Shown piece by piece: positions 1-8,379 of a DNA stretch of 64,000 nucleotides. Within the stretch, counting starts at the first letter, position 1; every line of letters begins with the position of its first letter. Source of the DNA: Parabacteroides faecis (lineage in GTDB: Bacteria > Bacteroidota > Bacteroidia > Bacteroidales > Tannerellaceae); assembly GCF_014647375.1 (NCBI RefSeq), contig NZ_BMPB01000002.1, positions 62,001 to 126,000 of the forward strand. Reading direction: 5' to 3'. The position numbers were made by a program, and so were the translations under genes. The notes beneath the pieces were generated by a model. That model did not search any database, had not been told where the DNA came from, and was given only the letters and a program-made list of their open reading frames with translations.

Positions 1-1248
1 CCTTTGTTTGAAGAGTTTCTGGTACAGAACCCTGAAATGACTAACCTACCGGCTAAAGACCAGTTCATTAACTTTATAACCAACCGTTCCATCGTTTACC
101 ATCTGGGAAACGTAGCCGAGACATTATTCTTTGTAATGTGTTCCATGCTGATTGTCGATATTGTCGATAAACATGGTGGTTTCAGGGCCGTTACGGGATA
201 TATCCGGACTTCCAACAAGAGAAAATTATTATGGTACATCAGTTTTGCCGCTTTCTTTTTCTCAGCCTTACTGGATAACCTGGCGGCAGCGATCGTAATT
301 ATGGCGGTGCTTCGTAAATTGGTTCCCGACAGGACCGACCGCTTGAAGTATGCCTGTATGGTGATCATTGCGGCGAATGCCGGTGGTTCGTGGTCGCCGA
401 TCGGTGATGTGACGACGATCCTGCTTTGGGTGGGAAAGAATGTGACGGCTATGCATCAGATCTCCCATGTCTTTATTCCTGCACTGATCAATATGCTGGT
501 TCCGCTGACGATAGCCCACTTCTGGCTGTTCAAGAAAGATGCCCGGTTGCGTGTCATGAGTGAGGAAGAGGCAGCCGACGAGTTTATACCGGAGATACCG
601 AATCATTCCCGCCGGGTGATATTTGTGATCGGTGTCCTTTCGTTGGCATTGGTTCCCGTATTTCAGATGTTGACAAACCTGCCGCCGTTCCTGGGCGTAT
701 TGCTCGGATTGGTTGTTCTTTGGATATATACCGACATTATGTACAGCCGTTTGCATGTCCATGAATCGGAAAAGTTGCGTATCACACAGTTGTTGCCTAA
801 TATCGACCTGGCAACGATCTTTTTCTTCCTGGGTATCCTGATGGCTGTAGGTGCACTGGAAACATCGGGACAGTTGGGAATCATGTCTGCCTATCTCGAC
901 CAGCATGTGCATGAACCTTATCTGATCAGTTTCGTGATCGGAGTTTTATCTTCTTGTGTGGATAACGTGGCTTTGGTGGCTGCCACGATGGGAATGTACC
1001 CGGTCGTACAGCAGGCTCCCGATCTGGCTCCTTATGCCCAGTTCTTTGTTTCCGACGGCGGATTCTGGACTTTCCTTGCTTATTGTGCCGTAACAGGCGG
1101 TAGCATCCTGATTATCGGTTCGGCAACAGGTGTAACGGTGATGGGATTGGAGAAGATTGATTTCATGTACTATACAAAGCGATTTTCTATATTGGCATTG
1201 ATTGGTTATATTTGCGGTGCGGCAGTATATATGCTATTATTCGCTTAA
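1..1248 (+). CDS. nhaD: NhaD-type Na+/H+ antiporter, 5'-truncated by the window edge
   Basis: Inner-membrane sodium/proton antiporter of the ArsB/NhaD superfamily, exchanging cytoplasmic Na+ for H+. The visible 415 codons are open to the first base, so the true start lies upstream; NhaD proteins usually run about 450-480 residues, so roughly 50 residues are probably missing. About ten hydrophobic segments are seen, with the family-typical stretches LLDNLAAAIV, NAGGSWSPIGDVTT and SSCVDNVALVAA, which carry the conserved acidic and small residues of the transport core. It is followed after 10 bp by the dipeptidase gene, so the two may be cotranscribed. Family assignment is firm; ion specificity is inferred. 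Confidence 0.88.
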   Translation, partial: PLFEEFLVQNPEMTNLPAKDQFINFITNRSIVYHLGNVAETLFFVMCSMLIVDIVDKHGGFRAVTGYIRTSNKRKLLWYISFAAFFFSALLDNLAAAIVIMAVLRKLVPDRTDRLKYACMVIIAANAGGSWSPIGDVTTILLWVGKNVTAMHQISHVFIPALINMLVPLTIAHFWLFKKDARLRVMSEEEAADEFIPEIPNHSRRVIFVIGVLSLALVPVFQMLTNLPPFLGVLLGLVVLWIYTDIMYSRLHVHESEKLRITQLLPNIDLATIFFFLGILMAVGALETSGQLGIMSAYLDQHVHEPYLISFVIGVLSSCVDNVALVAATMGMYPVVQQAPDLAPYAQFFVSDGGFWTFLAYCAVTGGSILIIGSATGVTVMGLEKIDFMYYTKRFSILALIGYICGAAVYMLLFA

Positions 1249-1258
1249 ACTTATTTAT

Positions 1259-2899
1259 ATGAAAAGAAAATGGATTATCGCAGCAGCCTGTGCCGTTTTG
1301 CTTTCCGGGATGGAGGCAATGGCTTGTACGGGTTTGTTGGTTGGAAAGAAAGCATCGGTCGACGGATCGGTCATGATCAGTTATGCAGCAGACTCGCATA
1401 CTTTGTATGGCGAGTTGTATCGTTGGCCGGCAGCGACCTGGCCGAAAGGGGCGATGCTGGAAGTCAGAGAATGGGATACGAATAAACCGCTGGGGCAGAT
1501 CCCGCAGGTGGAACAGACTTATTCGGTAGTCGGCAATATGAACGAACATCAGGTGGCTATCACGGAAAGTACATTCGGTGGCCGTCCCGAGTTGGTGGAT
1601 ACGACAGGTATTATGGATTACGGAAGCCTGATCTATATCGCATTGCAACGTTCCAAATCGGCTCGCGAAGCGATCAAGGTTATGACCGACCTGGTGAAGG
1701 AACATGGCTATTACAGCAGCGGCGAGACATTCTCCATCGCTGACAAGAACGAAGCGTGGGTAATGGAACTGATCGGAAAAGGTCCGGGTAACAAAGGGGC
1801 AGTCTGGGTAGCGATCCGCATTCCGGATGATTGCATCTCTGCACATGCCAATCAGTCACGTATCCAGCAGATTCCTTTCGATGATAAAGAAAACTGTATA
1901 TATTCGCACGATGTAGTCTCTTTCGCTCGTGAAAAAGGTTATTTCAGCGGAAAAGATAAGGATTTTAGTTTCCAGAAGGCATATTGTCCTTACGACTTCA
2001 GTGGTTTGAGAGGTTGTGAAGCTCGCGTATGGTCTTTCTTCCGTAAGTATGATACTACGATGGATAAATATGCGGATCTTATCAAAGGCGATCCTTCTAA
2101 AGAACCGATGCCATTGTATGTAAAACCGAATCGTCTGTTGTCCGTTCAGGATGTTCAGAACGGTATGCGCGATCATTTTGAAGGGACAGACCTGGATATG
2201 ACGAAAGATGCCGGAGCAGGTTCTTATAAAGTGCCCTACCGCTGGCGTCCGATGACATTTAAAGTGGATGGTGAAGAATATACGAACGAACGTGCTATAG
2301 CTACGCAGCAGACCGGTTTTGTGATTGTTCCGCAGATGCGTAACTGGTTGCCGGATGCTATCGGTGGAATCCTTTGGTTTGGTGTGGATGATGCAGACAT
2401 GGCTGTATTTACTCCGTTATATTGCTCCATCACCGAGTCTCCCGAATGTTACCGGGTGGGGAACGGCGATATCATGAATTTTTCTTGGACTTCCGCTTTC
2501 TGGATCCATAACTGGGTGGCTAACCAGGCATACGGTAAATACAGCTTTATGATCCGGGATATCCGTCCGGTTCAGCAGGAGTTGGAAAACAGCTATAAGG
2601 AAGCCATTCCGGCTATTGACAAGGCTGCATCCGAGTTGTATGCAAAGAATCCGGCAGAAGCTGTCAGGTTCCTGACCTGGTTCAGTACGACAACGGCCGA
2701 TCAGGCAACTGCCCGCTGGAAGAAACTCGGTGAGTATCTTTTAGTAAAATATATGGACGGAAACGTTAAGAAAGAAGAAAACGGCCAGTTCAAACAAAAT
2801 GGTTACGGATTGTCTGAATATCCGGACTTCCCAGGCTATGATGAAGATTATTATCGTAGTATTGTGAAGAGTGCAGGCGACAGACTTAAAGTAAAATGA
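1259..2899 (+). CDS. C69-family dipeptidase (Ntn hydrolase), exported
   Basis: Predicted peptidase of family C69 (PF03577), which cleaves dipeptides using an N-terminal cysteine exposed by processing. The chosen ATG at 1259 gives 546 residues with a hydrophobic signal ending in MEAMA, so Cys23 (ACTGLLVGKKAS) becomes the new N-terminus and nucleophile, as in the family. Starting further upstream inside the antiporter gene would bury this signal. Typical C69 blocks follow: DGSVMISYAADSH, VGNMNEHQVAITESTFGG, YGSLIYIALQRS and ANQSRI. Location is periplasmic or outer-membrane by the signal; no lipobox is evident. Substrate is unknown. Confidence 0.9.
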   Translation: MKRKWIIAAACAVLLSGMEAMACTGLLVGKKASVDGSVMISYAADSHTLYGELYRWPAATWPKGAMLEVREWDTNKPLGQIPQVEQTYSVVGNMNEHQVAITESTFGGRPELVDTTGIMDYGSLIYIALQRSKSAREAIKVMTDLVKEHGYYSSGETFSIADKNEAWVMELIGKGPGNKGAVWVAIRIPDDCISAHANQSRIQQIPFDDKENCIYSHDVVSFAREKGYFSGKDKDFSFQKAYCPYDFSGLRGCEARVWSFFRKYDTTMDKYADLIKGDPSKEPMPLYVKPNRLLSVQDVQNGMRDHFEGTDLDMTKDAGAGSYKVPYRWRPMTFKVDGEEYTNERAIATQQTGFVIVPQMRNWLPDAIGGILWFGVDDADMAVFTPLYCSITESPECYRVGNGDIMNFSWTSAFWIHNWVANQAYGKYSFMIRDIRPVQQELENSYKEAIPAIDKAASELYAKNPAEAVRFLTWFSTTTADQATARWKKLGEYLLVKYMDGNVKKEENGQFKQNGYGLSEYPDFPGYDEDYYRSIVKSAGDRLKVK

Positions 2900-2900
2900 T

Positions 2901-2908
2901 TATATTTG
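2901..2908 (+). promoter_or_regulatory. Bacteroidota -7 element TATATTTG
   Basis: Exact match to TAnnTTTG, 30 bp upstream of the outer-membrane barrel gene at 2939. No convincing -33 TTTG is seen, so this may be a weak promoter or chance. Confidence 0.5.
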
Positions 2909-2938
2909 TTGCAATGTTGAACTAAATTAATTGAGAGT

Positions 2939-3445
2939 ATGAAAAAATTAATTGTTATGTGTATGCTGGCGATTATCAGCATGAGTGCATTTGCACAGAC
3001 TCAGCAAGGACAATCGTCTTTTGGTTTTAATATTGGTTATGGGTTTAATGATAACGGTAATGCGCTGTTAGGGCTCGATTATCGTTATAATTTGACTGAC
3101 GAAGTTCGTCTGGCTCCTTCATTGACTTATTTTGTGAAGGATAATGGTTTGAGTGCCTGGGCTATCGATATGAATGTCCATTATGTATTCAAACTGAGCG
3201 ATATGTTCGGGTTCTATCCGTTGGCAGGTCTTGACCTTTCTTTCTGGAAGGCTAGTGTAAGTGGCGATTGGAATGGAAATCATGTGAAAGCAAGTGCAAA
3301 TACTACCCGCTTCGGAGCTAATATCGGTTTAGGTGGTGAAGTTTATGCAACAGATCAGTTAACTGTCGGTTTGGAATTCAAATACAATATCATTAAAGAT
3401 TTCGATCAGCCTATTTTAGGTGTTCGTGTCGGATATAATTTCTGA
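2939..3445 (+). CDS. small outer-membrane beta-barrel protein
   Basis: 168-residue protein with a clear signal peptide (cleavage after AFA, before QTQQGQ) followed by alternating amphipathic strands (FGFNIGYGFNDNGNALLGLDYRYNL and similar) and a terminal aromatic residue (RVGYNF), the usual outer-membrane barrel ending. It fits the OmpW/OMP_b-brl class of about eight strands. It is monocistronic: own -7 element upstream and a strong terminator downstream. No specific function can be read from the sequence. A similar-sized barrel at 31280-31795 has the same architecture. Confidence 0.8.
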   Translation: MKKLIVMCMLAIISMSAFAQTQQGQSSFGFNIGYGFNDNGNALLGLDYRYNLTDEVRLAPSLTYFVKDNGLSAWAIDMNVHYVFKLSDMFGFYPLAGLDLSFWKASVSGDWNGNHVKASANTTRFGANIGLGGEVYATDQLTVGLEFKYNIIKDFDQPILGVRVGYNF

Positions 3446-3470
3446 TAAACAGATAACTTTATAAATAGAA

Positions 3471-3512
3471 AGGCCTCCCGGTGGAAGATTATTTCATCCG
3501 GGAGGCCTTTTT
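3471..3512 (+). terminator. strong intrinsic terminator
   Basis: Perfect 11-bp stem (AGGCCTCCCGG at 3471-3481 pairing with 3498-3508), 16-nt loop, then a T run. It ends the barrel gene's transcript. Confidence 0.9.
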
Positions 3513-3524
3513 CGTTGCTGCTTC

Positions 3525-3615
3525 TTTGTTTTGCAAAACATAGGTCTTTTGAATTCAAAACTCCTATCTTTTGATTACAAAGCATATATGTTTTGAAGTC
3601 AAAAGACCTATGTTT
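3525..3615. repeat. four imperfect 22-bp tandem repeats with dyad symmetry
   Basis: Units begin at 3525, 3547, 3569 and 3591, each centred on a TTTTGnnnnCAAAA-like palindrome. The 22-bp period is exact although the sequences diverge. The outer parts also form a 25-bp inverted repeat (3536-3560 with 3591-3615, one mismatch). The array ends just before the promoter of the B12 operon (3632-3662). Either a regulatory array (two helical turns per unit) or a dispersed intergenic repeat common in this group; the sequence alone cannot say which. Confidence 0.8.
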
Positions 3616-3631
3616 CTTTTCTATGCATTAT

Positions 3632-3662
3632 TTTGTTCGCTTCTTGTTTATTGTTATTTTTG
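3632..3662 (+). promoter_or_regulatory. promoter of the cobalamin uptake operon
   Basis: TTTG (3632-3635), a 19-bp spacer and TATTTTTG (3655-3662) match the Bacteroidota sigma-ABfr consensus (TTTG-N19-21-TAnnTTTG). Predicted transcription start is about 3668-3670, directly before the riboswitch. Confidence 0.8.
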
Positions 3663-3667
3663 CAGTC

Positions 3668-3875
3668 CTTTTGGGAATAGGGAATCAGGTGAAAGTCCTG
3701 AACAGACCCGCTGCTGTAAGCTTCAAGAACGGTTAAGCATACATGCCACTGACTTTGGTCGATAAAGTTGGGAAGGCGCTTAAAACCGGAAGCAAGTCAG
3801 AAAACCTACTCCAAAATGTAGTTTAAGGCTTTCGAGGATTAGAGCTGAAGAACAATAGAATAGGTAGGATTTTTC
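3668..3875 (+). promoter_or_regulatory. cobalamin (B12) riboswitch
   Basis: The region has the conserved cobalamin-aptamer blocks in order: GGGAATCAGGTGAAAGTCC, CAGACCCGCTGCTGTAA, GCCACTG followed by TTGGGAAGGCG, and GGAAGCAAGTCAGAAAACC. Downstream, CCTAC (about 3805) can pair with GTAGG (about 3863), a likely part of the expression platform. It lies in the leader of a four-gene operon with a BtuB-like receptor, so repression of uptake genes when cobalamin is plentiful is the expected logic. Confidence 0.93.
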
Positions 3876-3974
3876 TGCTTATTTTTATTATTTCTTCCCT
3901 TCTTGTGTTTTTACCTTAAGCTACTTAATATGTTTATATAAATGATTCTAGTAATAACATTAAGTAAAACAATC

Positions 3975-5294
3975 ATGAAGAAAAATTTGATTTATTTTTC
4001 CCTTTTTGTGTTTGCAGGCCTTGTTGCCTCATGTAGTGATGATGATGAAAAATATACTCCAATTCCTCCTGTTGTATCTATCGAGAATACAAGTGGAACG
4101 CTTTCTGTAGCCCAGGAAGATACACTTTATTTTAAAGCTAATATCGAAAGTCCGATTGAAAGTTCTTTCCAATGGTCAGTAAACGGCAAAGAAGCTTCTA
4201 CTGATTCTATCTTGAAGTTTACTTCCGAAGAAATGGGTAAGTTTGAAATTGCCCTGACTGCTAAAAATGCGGATGGGGAACATTCGGCAACAACATCTGT
4301 AGAGGTGTATGGAAAGTATAAATATGGTACGTTTGTGTTGAATGAAGGAAGCGGTAGCAATGGTACATTAATATTTATCAGTCCGAAGGGGGGGATAACT
4401 GATAGTATTTATTATAAGGCAAATGGTTCTTTCTTGGGAGGAGTTTCACAGGATTTGTTTATCGCTAACAATAAGATGTATATTGTTTCTCAAAATGGGG
4501 GCGGTGATGGCTTTTTAGTTATCGCTAATGCTGAAACCTTGAAGAAAGAGGTTGGTTATCAAGATGAGTTAAAAACAACTCTATCATGGCCTACTCATAT
4601 TGCAGTATTGGGAGAAAATGATATATACCTTCGTGATAATAATGGAGTTTCTTTGTTTAATCCGTCTAGTAAAACTGTAACATTTATAAAAGGAACTAAA
4701 AATGCTCAGAAAAATAGAATGGCCGTAGCTGATAATAAAGTTTTTGCTTCGACAAATTCGAAAACGATTGTAACAATAGAAACAGGAAAAGATACTATTT
4801 CTCATACGATAGAATTTGATGATGCTATTTCCGGACTGATCAAAGCATCTGATGGTAATTTGTGGGTATCAAGTGGAAAAAAGATCATGAAGATTAATAC
4901 AAAAGATTATTCTGTTATGCAAGAAAATGAAGTAGAGCCTTTCTCTAGTAGCAGTAATATGGCTACTCCTGCTATTAGTGCTAAAGGTGATACCTTGTAT
5001 TTTAGTGGAGGAACAACAAAAATCTATCGTCATGTTTTCAGTAAAAATCAAACAGATTTTATGGTGGATGCAAGGACAATGGTTGAAAATGCCGGAATAG
5101 TGTATAATTATTTAGGAGTAAATCCCATGACCGGAGAAGTTTTATTGAATACAATTAAAGGTTATGGAAAAGATTATCTGATTAATAACATCAGTGTATT
5201 TGATTTTAGTAGCAATGAACCTAAACTGGCTGCTAATTATGAGAATTACACCCGCTTCCCGGCCGGTATTTTCTTTACCTATAATTTTGAATAA
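3975..5294 (+). CDS. surface lipoprotein with Ig-like domain and beta-propeller, BtuG-like (DUF5074/YncE)
   Basis: First gene after the B12 riboswitch. The ATG at 3975 is preferred over 3942 because it opens directly onto a lipoprotein signal (LVASC at the lipobox). Cys is followed by SDDDE, matching the Bacteroides lipoprotein export signal for surface display. Residues about 30-115 look like an Ig/PKD fold (PPVVSIENTSGTLSV... SATTSVEVYGK); the remaining ~320 residues are repeated strand units (VSQNGGGDGFLVIANAETL, WPTHIAVLGENDIYL, NLWVSSGKKIMKI) of a beta-propeller. BtuG proteins of Bacteroides are surface beta-propellers that bind cobalamin very tightly and cap BtuB. The extra Ig domain differs from the compact neighbour. 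A B12-capture role is inferred from fold and operon. Confidence 0.82.
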   Translation: MKKNLIYFSLFVFAGLVASCSDDDEKYTPIPPVVSIENTSGTLSVAQEDTLYFKANIESPIESSFQWSVNGKEASTDSILKFTSEEMGKFEIALTAKNADGEHSATTSVEVYGKYKYGTFVLNEGSGSNGTLIFISPKGGITDSIYYKANGSFLGGVSQDLFIANNKMYIVSQNGGGDGFLVIANAETLKKEVGYQDELKTTLSWPTHIAVLGENDIYLRDNNGVSLFNPSSKTVTFIKGTKNAQKNRMAVADNKVFASTNSKTIVTIETGKDTISHTIEFDDAISGLIKASDGNLWVSSGKKIMKINTKDYSVMQENEVEPFSSSSNMATPAISAKGDTLYFSGGTTKIYRHVFSKNQTDFMVDARTMVENAGIVYNYLGVNPMTGEVLLNTIKGYGKDYLINNISVFDFSSNEPKLAANYENYTRFPAGIFFTYNFE

Positions 5295-5311
5295 TACGAT
5301 TATTTCTCTAT

Positions 5312-6427
5312 ATGTATAAACAGATGAAATATGCTGGGAATATACTCATGAATGCAATACTTGCTGTTGCATTCATGAGTATGCTTTTTGTTAGTTGTTC
5401 AGACAATGACGATATTCCCGATGGGCCTGATCCTGATTTAAAGGTGAGGGCTTATGTGGCTTGTGAGGGAAACTTTACGAAAGGAACGGCCTCTTTGAAT
5501 GCTATCATGGAGGATGGTACTGTGCAGACTGATATTTTCAGAAATGCAAATAACCGTCCGCTGGGAGATGTCGCGCAATCGTTTTCTATCATCGATGGAA
5601 AGATATTTATTACACTGAACAACTCTGAAAAGATTGAAGTTGTAAATGAATCGGATTATAAATCTGTAGCAACCATCCTGTATCCTGAGCGAACGATAAG
5701 TCCGCAATACGTTATGCAGATCGACGATCACCGGGCTGTTGTTTCCGATCTGTGGAATGCCTTTTTGTGGATAATCGACACGAAAGAGTATAAGGTTTTA
5801 CAGGAAATACCGGTATCGACCTATTCAACGAAGCAGATGGCTGTTGCCGATGGAAAACTGTTCGTTACGTTGGCAGCAAAGAAAATAGCGGTTATTTCAT
5901 TATCTTCCCTGAAAGTGATCAAAGAACTGGATATACCTGTGGTGGGCGATTCCAAACTGTTGAAAGATAAGAATGGCCTGATCTGGGCACTTGCTTGCGG
6001 ATTTGATGACGATCCCGAAAGTATCATTCCCCGGACGGTAACCTCTTTGAACGGCATCGATCCGACTACCCTGGAGACAGTGAAGACCGTAAAATTCCCA
6101 TCGGATTATACGGTGAGTAAGTTCGGTGCCCGTTTGGACATTAATCAGGCAAAAGATAAGTTATATCTGAATGTGATCCATGATAATAAGGAAGGAATTT
6201 ATTCTTTCCCTATCGATGGAGAACAATTACCGGCAGAGCCGCTTTTCGTTTATAGCGATAAAGTCGAACTGTTGTATAATATGGCAGTCTCGCCCGAAGA
6301 AACGATCTTTATCTGTGATGCCCTGGATTACCGCCAGCGTGGCTGGGTTTATGAATTCGATCTAAGCGGAAAACGTCTGAATGAATATCAGGTAGGTATT
6401 ATTCCGCAATATATATTATTCAAATGA
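5312..6427 (+). CDS. btuG: BtuG-like cobalamin-binding surface lipoprotein (beta-propeller)
   Basis: 371 residues, close to the size of characterised BtuG proteins. The signal ends in MLFVSC at the lipobox; the mature end CSDNDD is a surface-export signal. The body consists of YncE/DUF5074-type blades (VRAYVACEGNFTKGTASLNAI, DVAQSFSIIDGKIFITLNNSEKIEVVN, TKQMAVADGKLFVTLAAKKIAVI). It starts 17 bp after the Ig-propeller gene and overlaps btuB by 4 bp (ATGA), so translational coupling to the receptor is likely. Three in-frame ATGs (5312, 5324, 5348) could serve as start; 5348 lies inside a perfect 16-bp hairpin. Binding to B12 is inferred from homology and context. Confidence 0.85.
   Translation: MYKQMKYAGNILMNAILAVAFMSMLFVSCSDNDDIPDGPDPDLKVRAYVACEGNFTKGTASLNAIMEDGTVQTDIFRNANNRPLGDVAQSFSIIDGKIFITLNNSEKIEVVNESDYKSVATILYPERTISPQYVMQIDDHRAVVSDLWNAFLWIIDTKEYKVLQEIPVSTYSTKQMAVADGKLFVTLAAKKIAVISLSSLKVIKELDIPVVGDSKLLKDKNGLIWALACGFDDDPESIIPRTVTSLNGIDPTTLETVKTVKFPSDYTVSKFGARLDINQAKDKLYLNVIHDNKEGIYSFPIDGEQLPAEPLFVYSDKVELLYNMAVSPEETIFICDALDYRQRGWVYEFDLSGKRLNEYQVGIIPQYILFK
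5342..5382. repeat. perfect 16-bp inverted repeat inside the signal-peptide coding region
   Basis: ATACTCATGAATGCAA (5342-5357) and its exact reverse complement (5367-5382) are separated by 9 nt. In mRNA this is a strong hairpin 30 nt into the gene; it includes the possible internal start codon at 5348. Confidence 0.9.
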
Positions 6428-8364
6428 ATATAAGAATTTCATCCTTTGTTTTCTGTCTTTTGCTCTTTTCCCTGGTTGAAGGAAAGGCACAAACATCTAT
6501 TACCGATACTGTTATCCAGATACGAAATGTAACGGTTTCTGCCGAAAGGCGGCAACGGGATAACAATATAGGAAGCCGTCGTTCCGATATTCAATCTGTA
6601 CTATTGGAAAGCAGCAAGACACAAACATTGGGTGAACTCCTTTCCGAAAACAGCCTTGTCTATATCAAAAGTCTGGGACAGGGCGGTTTATCGACCTCCT
6701 CTTTTCGTGGAACATCCTCCAGTCATACCCAGGTTAACTGGAACGGGATTACGATCAATCCGATTATGGGAGGGAGTTTTGACTTCTCCCAGTTCCCGAA
6801 CTTTTTTACCGACGAGGTAACGTTATTTCATGGTAATACGTATCTGAAGAACGGGACAGGCGCATTCGGCGGCAGTATTAATATGAATACCCGGCCGGAC
6901 TGGAATAAAGAAACAAACCGTTTTCGTGCTTTGCTGGAATACGGGGCAAATGATACCTATACCGGCGGATTGGCTTACAGGCATGTTACTTCCCGTCTGC
7001 TATCCAATACACGGCTTTATTACCAGCAATCGGATAACGACTTTAAATATCTGAATAAAGTGTTGCAAAAAGACCCGTTTTATGAACGCCGGAAAGAAGC
7101 CAAATATTGGCAGGGTGGCCTGATGCAAGAGTTATATTATAAACTGGGGGATTCACAGCAACTGTCATTGGCCGGATGGTATATGTATAATCGGAACCAA
7201 TTACCTCAACCGATACTTGTGAATAAGAAACAACATGAACTACAGGTGACACAAAATGTGCGTCTGAATGCCGGTTATCAGTTGGTGGAAGGAAAACATA
7301 ATTTTAAGGCCAACCTGGCTTATTTGCGTGATGATCTCCATTATACGCAGCGTTTTGACGGTGATTATCGTGGTACAGACAGTGATAATAAATCGAATAG
7401 CCTGATCGTTAAAACCGATTATACATATCATTTCAGGGAGAATCTCGAACTGGGCGGCAGCTTGAATTACCGCTATGACTGGGTACATACCAATAACTAT
7501 GACGATCCGATCAAAAGGAATACGGTGACGTTGACTACTAATCTGGTTTGGAGGCCGAAAGAGCGTACTACTCTGAACCTGCAATTGATGGGTGAACAAA
7601 ACGATCATCTTTTCATGCCGACTTTTTCTGCCGGTGCCAGTTATGCTTTGATCCGGGATTTGCTGGATGTGAAAGGGAGTGTTGCTTACAACTATCATTA
7701 TCCGACATTGAATGATCTCTATTGGGTGCCCGGTGGTAATCCTGATTTGAATCCGGAAAAAGGATTTGCTTATGATGCCACTGTCAGTCTGAATAAGACG
7801 TTAGGTAATTTTTCTTTTAAATTGGATGCCAGTTATTATCTGATGACGGTGAAGGACTGGATTGTATGGCTTCCGACACAACAGACCTATCTGTGGAGCC
7901 CAAAGAATATACAAAAGGTTTTTTCTCATGGCGCGGAAATTATGGGAGAGGTAGGGTTGAAGACCGGAGTATTCTCTCACCGGGTGATTGCAAATTACGG
8001 ATATAGTCCTGCTATCAATAAAACTCGTTCGTCGGATAAAGATGCAACGGTAGATAAACAATTGCCTTATATCCCTTTGCATAAATGGAACCTGCATTAT
8101 TTATTGCAGGTAAAAGACTTTTCCTTTAAGTATGGAGTTGCTTTTACGGATAAGCGATATACATCGACCGATGAGGAATACAGTACGGTTGCTTTTACGA
8201 TCCACGATGCGGAAGCCGGATATATGTTTCATTTCCCGAAGAGTCGTTATAAAGCGGAGTTTAAGTTGAGGGTAAACAATATTTTCAATGCTTATTATGA
8301 AAGTACTGAATTCTACCCTATGCCTCTCCGGCGCTTTTTCGGTTCGATGATGTTTTACTTCTAA
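6424..8364 (+). CDS. btuB: BtuB-like TonB-dependent outer-membrane receptor for cobalamin
   Basis: 646-residue TonB-dependent receptor. Signal peptide of about 22 residues (LVEGKAQ), then a TonB-box-like strand (DTVIQIRNVTVSAERR), a plug domain (about 50-150, with TLGELLSENSLVYIKSLGQGG, FRGTSSSHTQVNWNGI and NGTGAFGGSINM) and a 22-strand-type barrel ending in FFGSMMFYF. Length and absence of a CarboxypepD_reg N-terminal extension fit BtuB-type receptors rather than SusC. Placement behind a B12 riboswitch and two BtuG-like lipoproteins points to cobalamin or other corrinoids. Its start overlaps the stop of the preceding gene. No BtuCDF inner-membrane transporter is in the window. Confidence 0.9.
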   Translation: MNIRISSFVFCLLLFSLVEGKAQTSITDTVIQIRNVTVSAERRQRDNNIGSRRSDIQSVLLESSKTQTLGELLSENSLVYIKSLGQGGLSTSSFRGTSSSHTQVNWNGITINPIMGGSFDFSQFPNFFTDEVTLFHGNTYLKNGTGAFGGSINMNTRPDWNKETNRFRALLEYGANDTYTGGLAYRHVTSRLLSNTRLYYQQSDNDFKYLNKVLQKDPFYERRKEAKYWQGGLMQELYYKLGDSQQLSLAGWYMYNRNQLPQPILVNKKQHELQVTQNVRLNAGYQLVEGKHNFKANLAYLRDDLHYTQRFDGDYRGTDSDNKSNSLIVKTDYTYHFRENLELGGSLNYRYDWVHTNNYDDPIKRNTVTLTTNLVWRPKERTTLNLQLMGEQNDHLFMPTFSAGASYALIRDLLDVKGSVAYNYHYPTLNDLYWVPGGNPDLNPEKGFAYDATVSLNKTLGNFSFKLDASYYLMTVKDWIVWLPTQQTYLWSPKNIQKVFSHGAEIMGEVGLKTGVFSHRVIANYGYSPAINKTRSSDKDATVDKQLPYIPLHKWNLHYLLQVKDFSFKYGVAFTDKRYTSTDEEYSTVAFTIHDAEAGYMFHFPKSRYKAEFKLRVNNIFNAYYESTEFYPMPLRRFFGSMMFYF

Positions 8365-8379
8365 CAATAATATGAAAAT

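Noticed and set aside
268-912. 214-codon ORF opposite nhaD
   Set aside because: Antisense shadow of a conserved membrane protein; composition is unlike a real protein.
1202-1258. N-terminal extension of the C69 peptidase
   Set aside because: Lies inside the antiporter gene and would displace the signal peptide that exposes the catalytic Cys.
3525-3615. CRISPR array
   Set aside because: Only four diverged 22-bp units, directly abutting with no spacers and no cas genes.
3571-3765. 64-codon ORF on the plus strand
   Set aside because: It runs across the 22-bp repeats, the promoter and the B12 riboswitch; a protein here is not credible.
3942-3974. Upstream ATG of the first B12-operon lipoprotein
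   Set aside because: Adds 11 residues before a standard lipoprotein signal; the ATG at 3975 gives the normal form.
6424-8364. SusC-type receptor
   Set aside because: No CarboxypepD_reg extension, shorter than SusC, no SusD partner, and a B12 riboswitch controls the operon.
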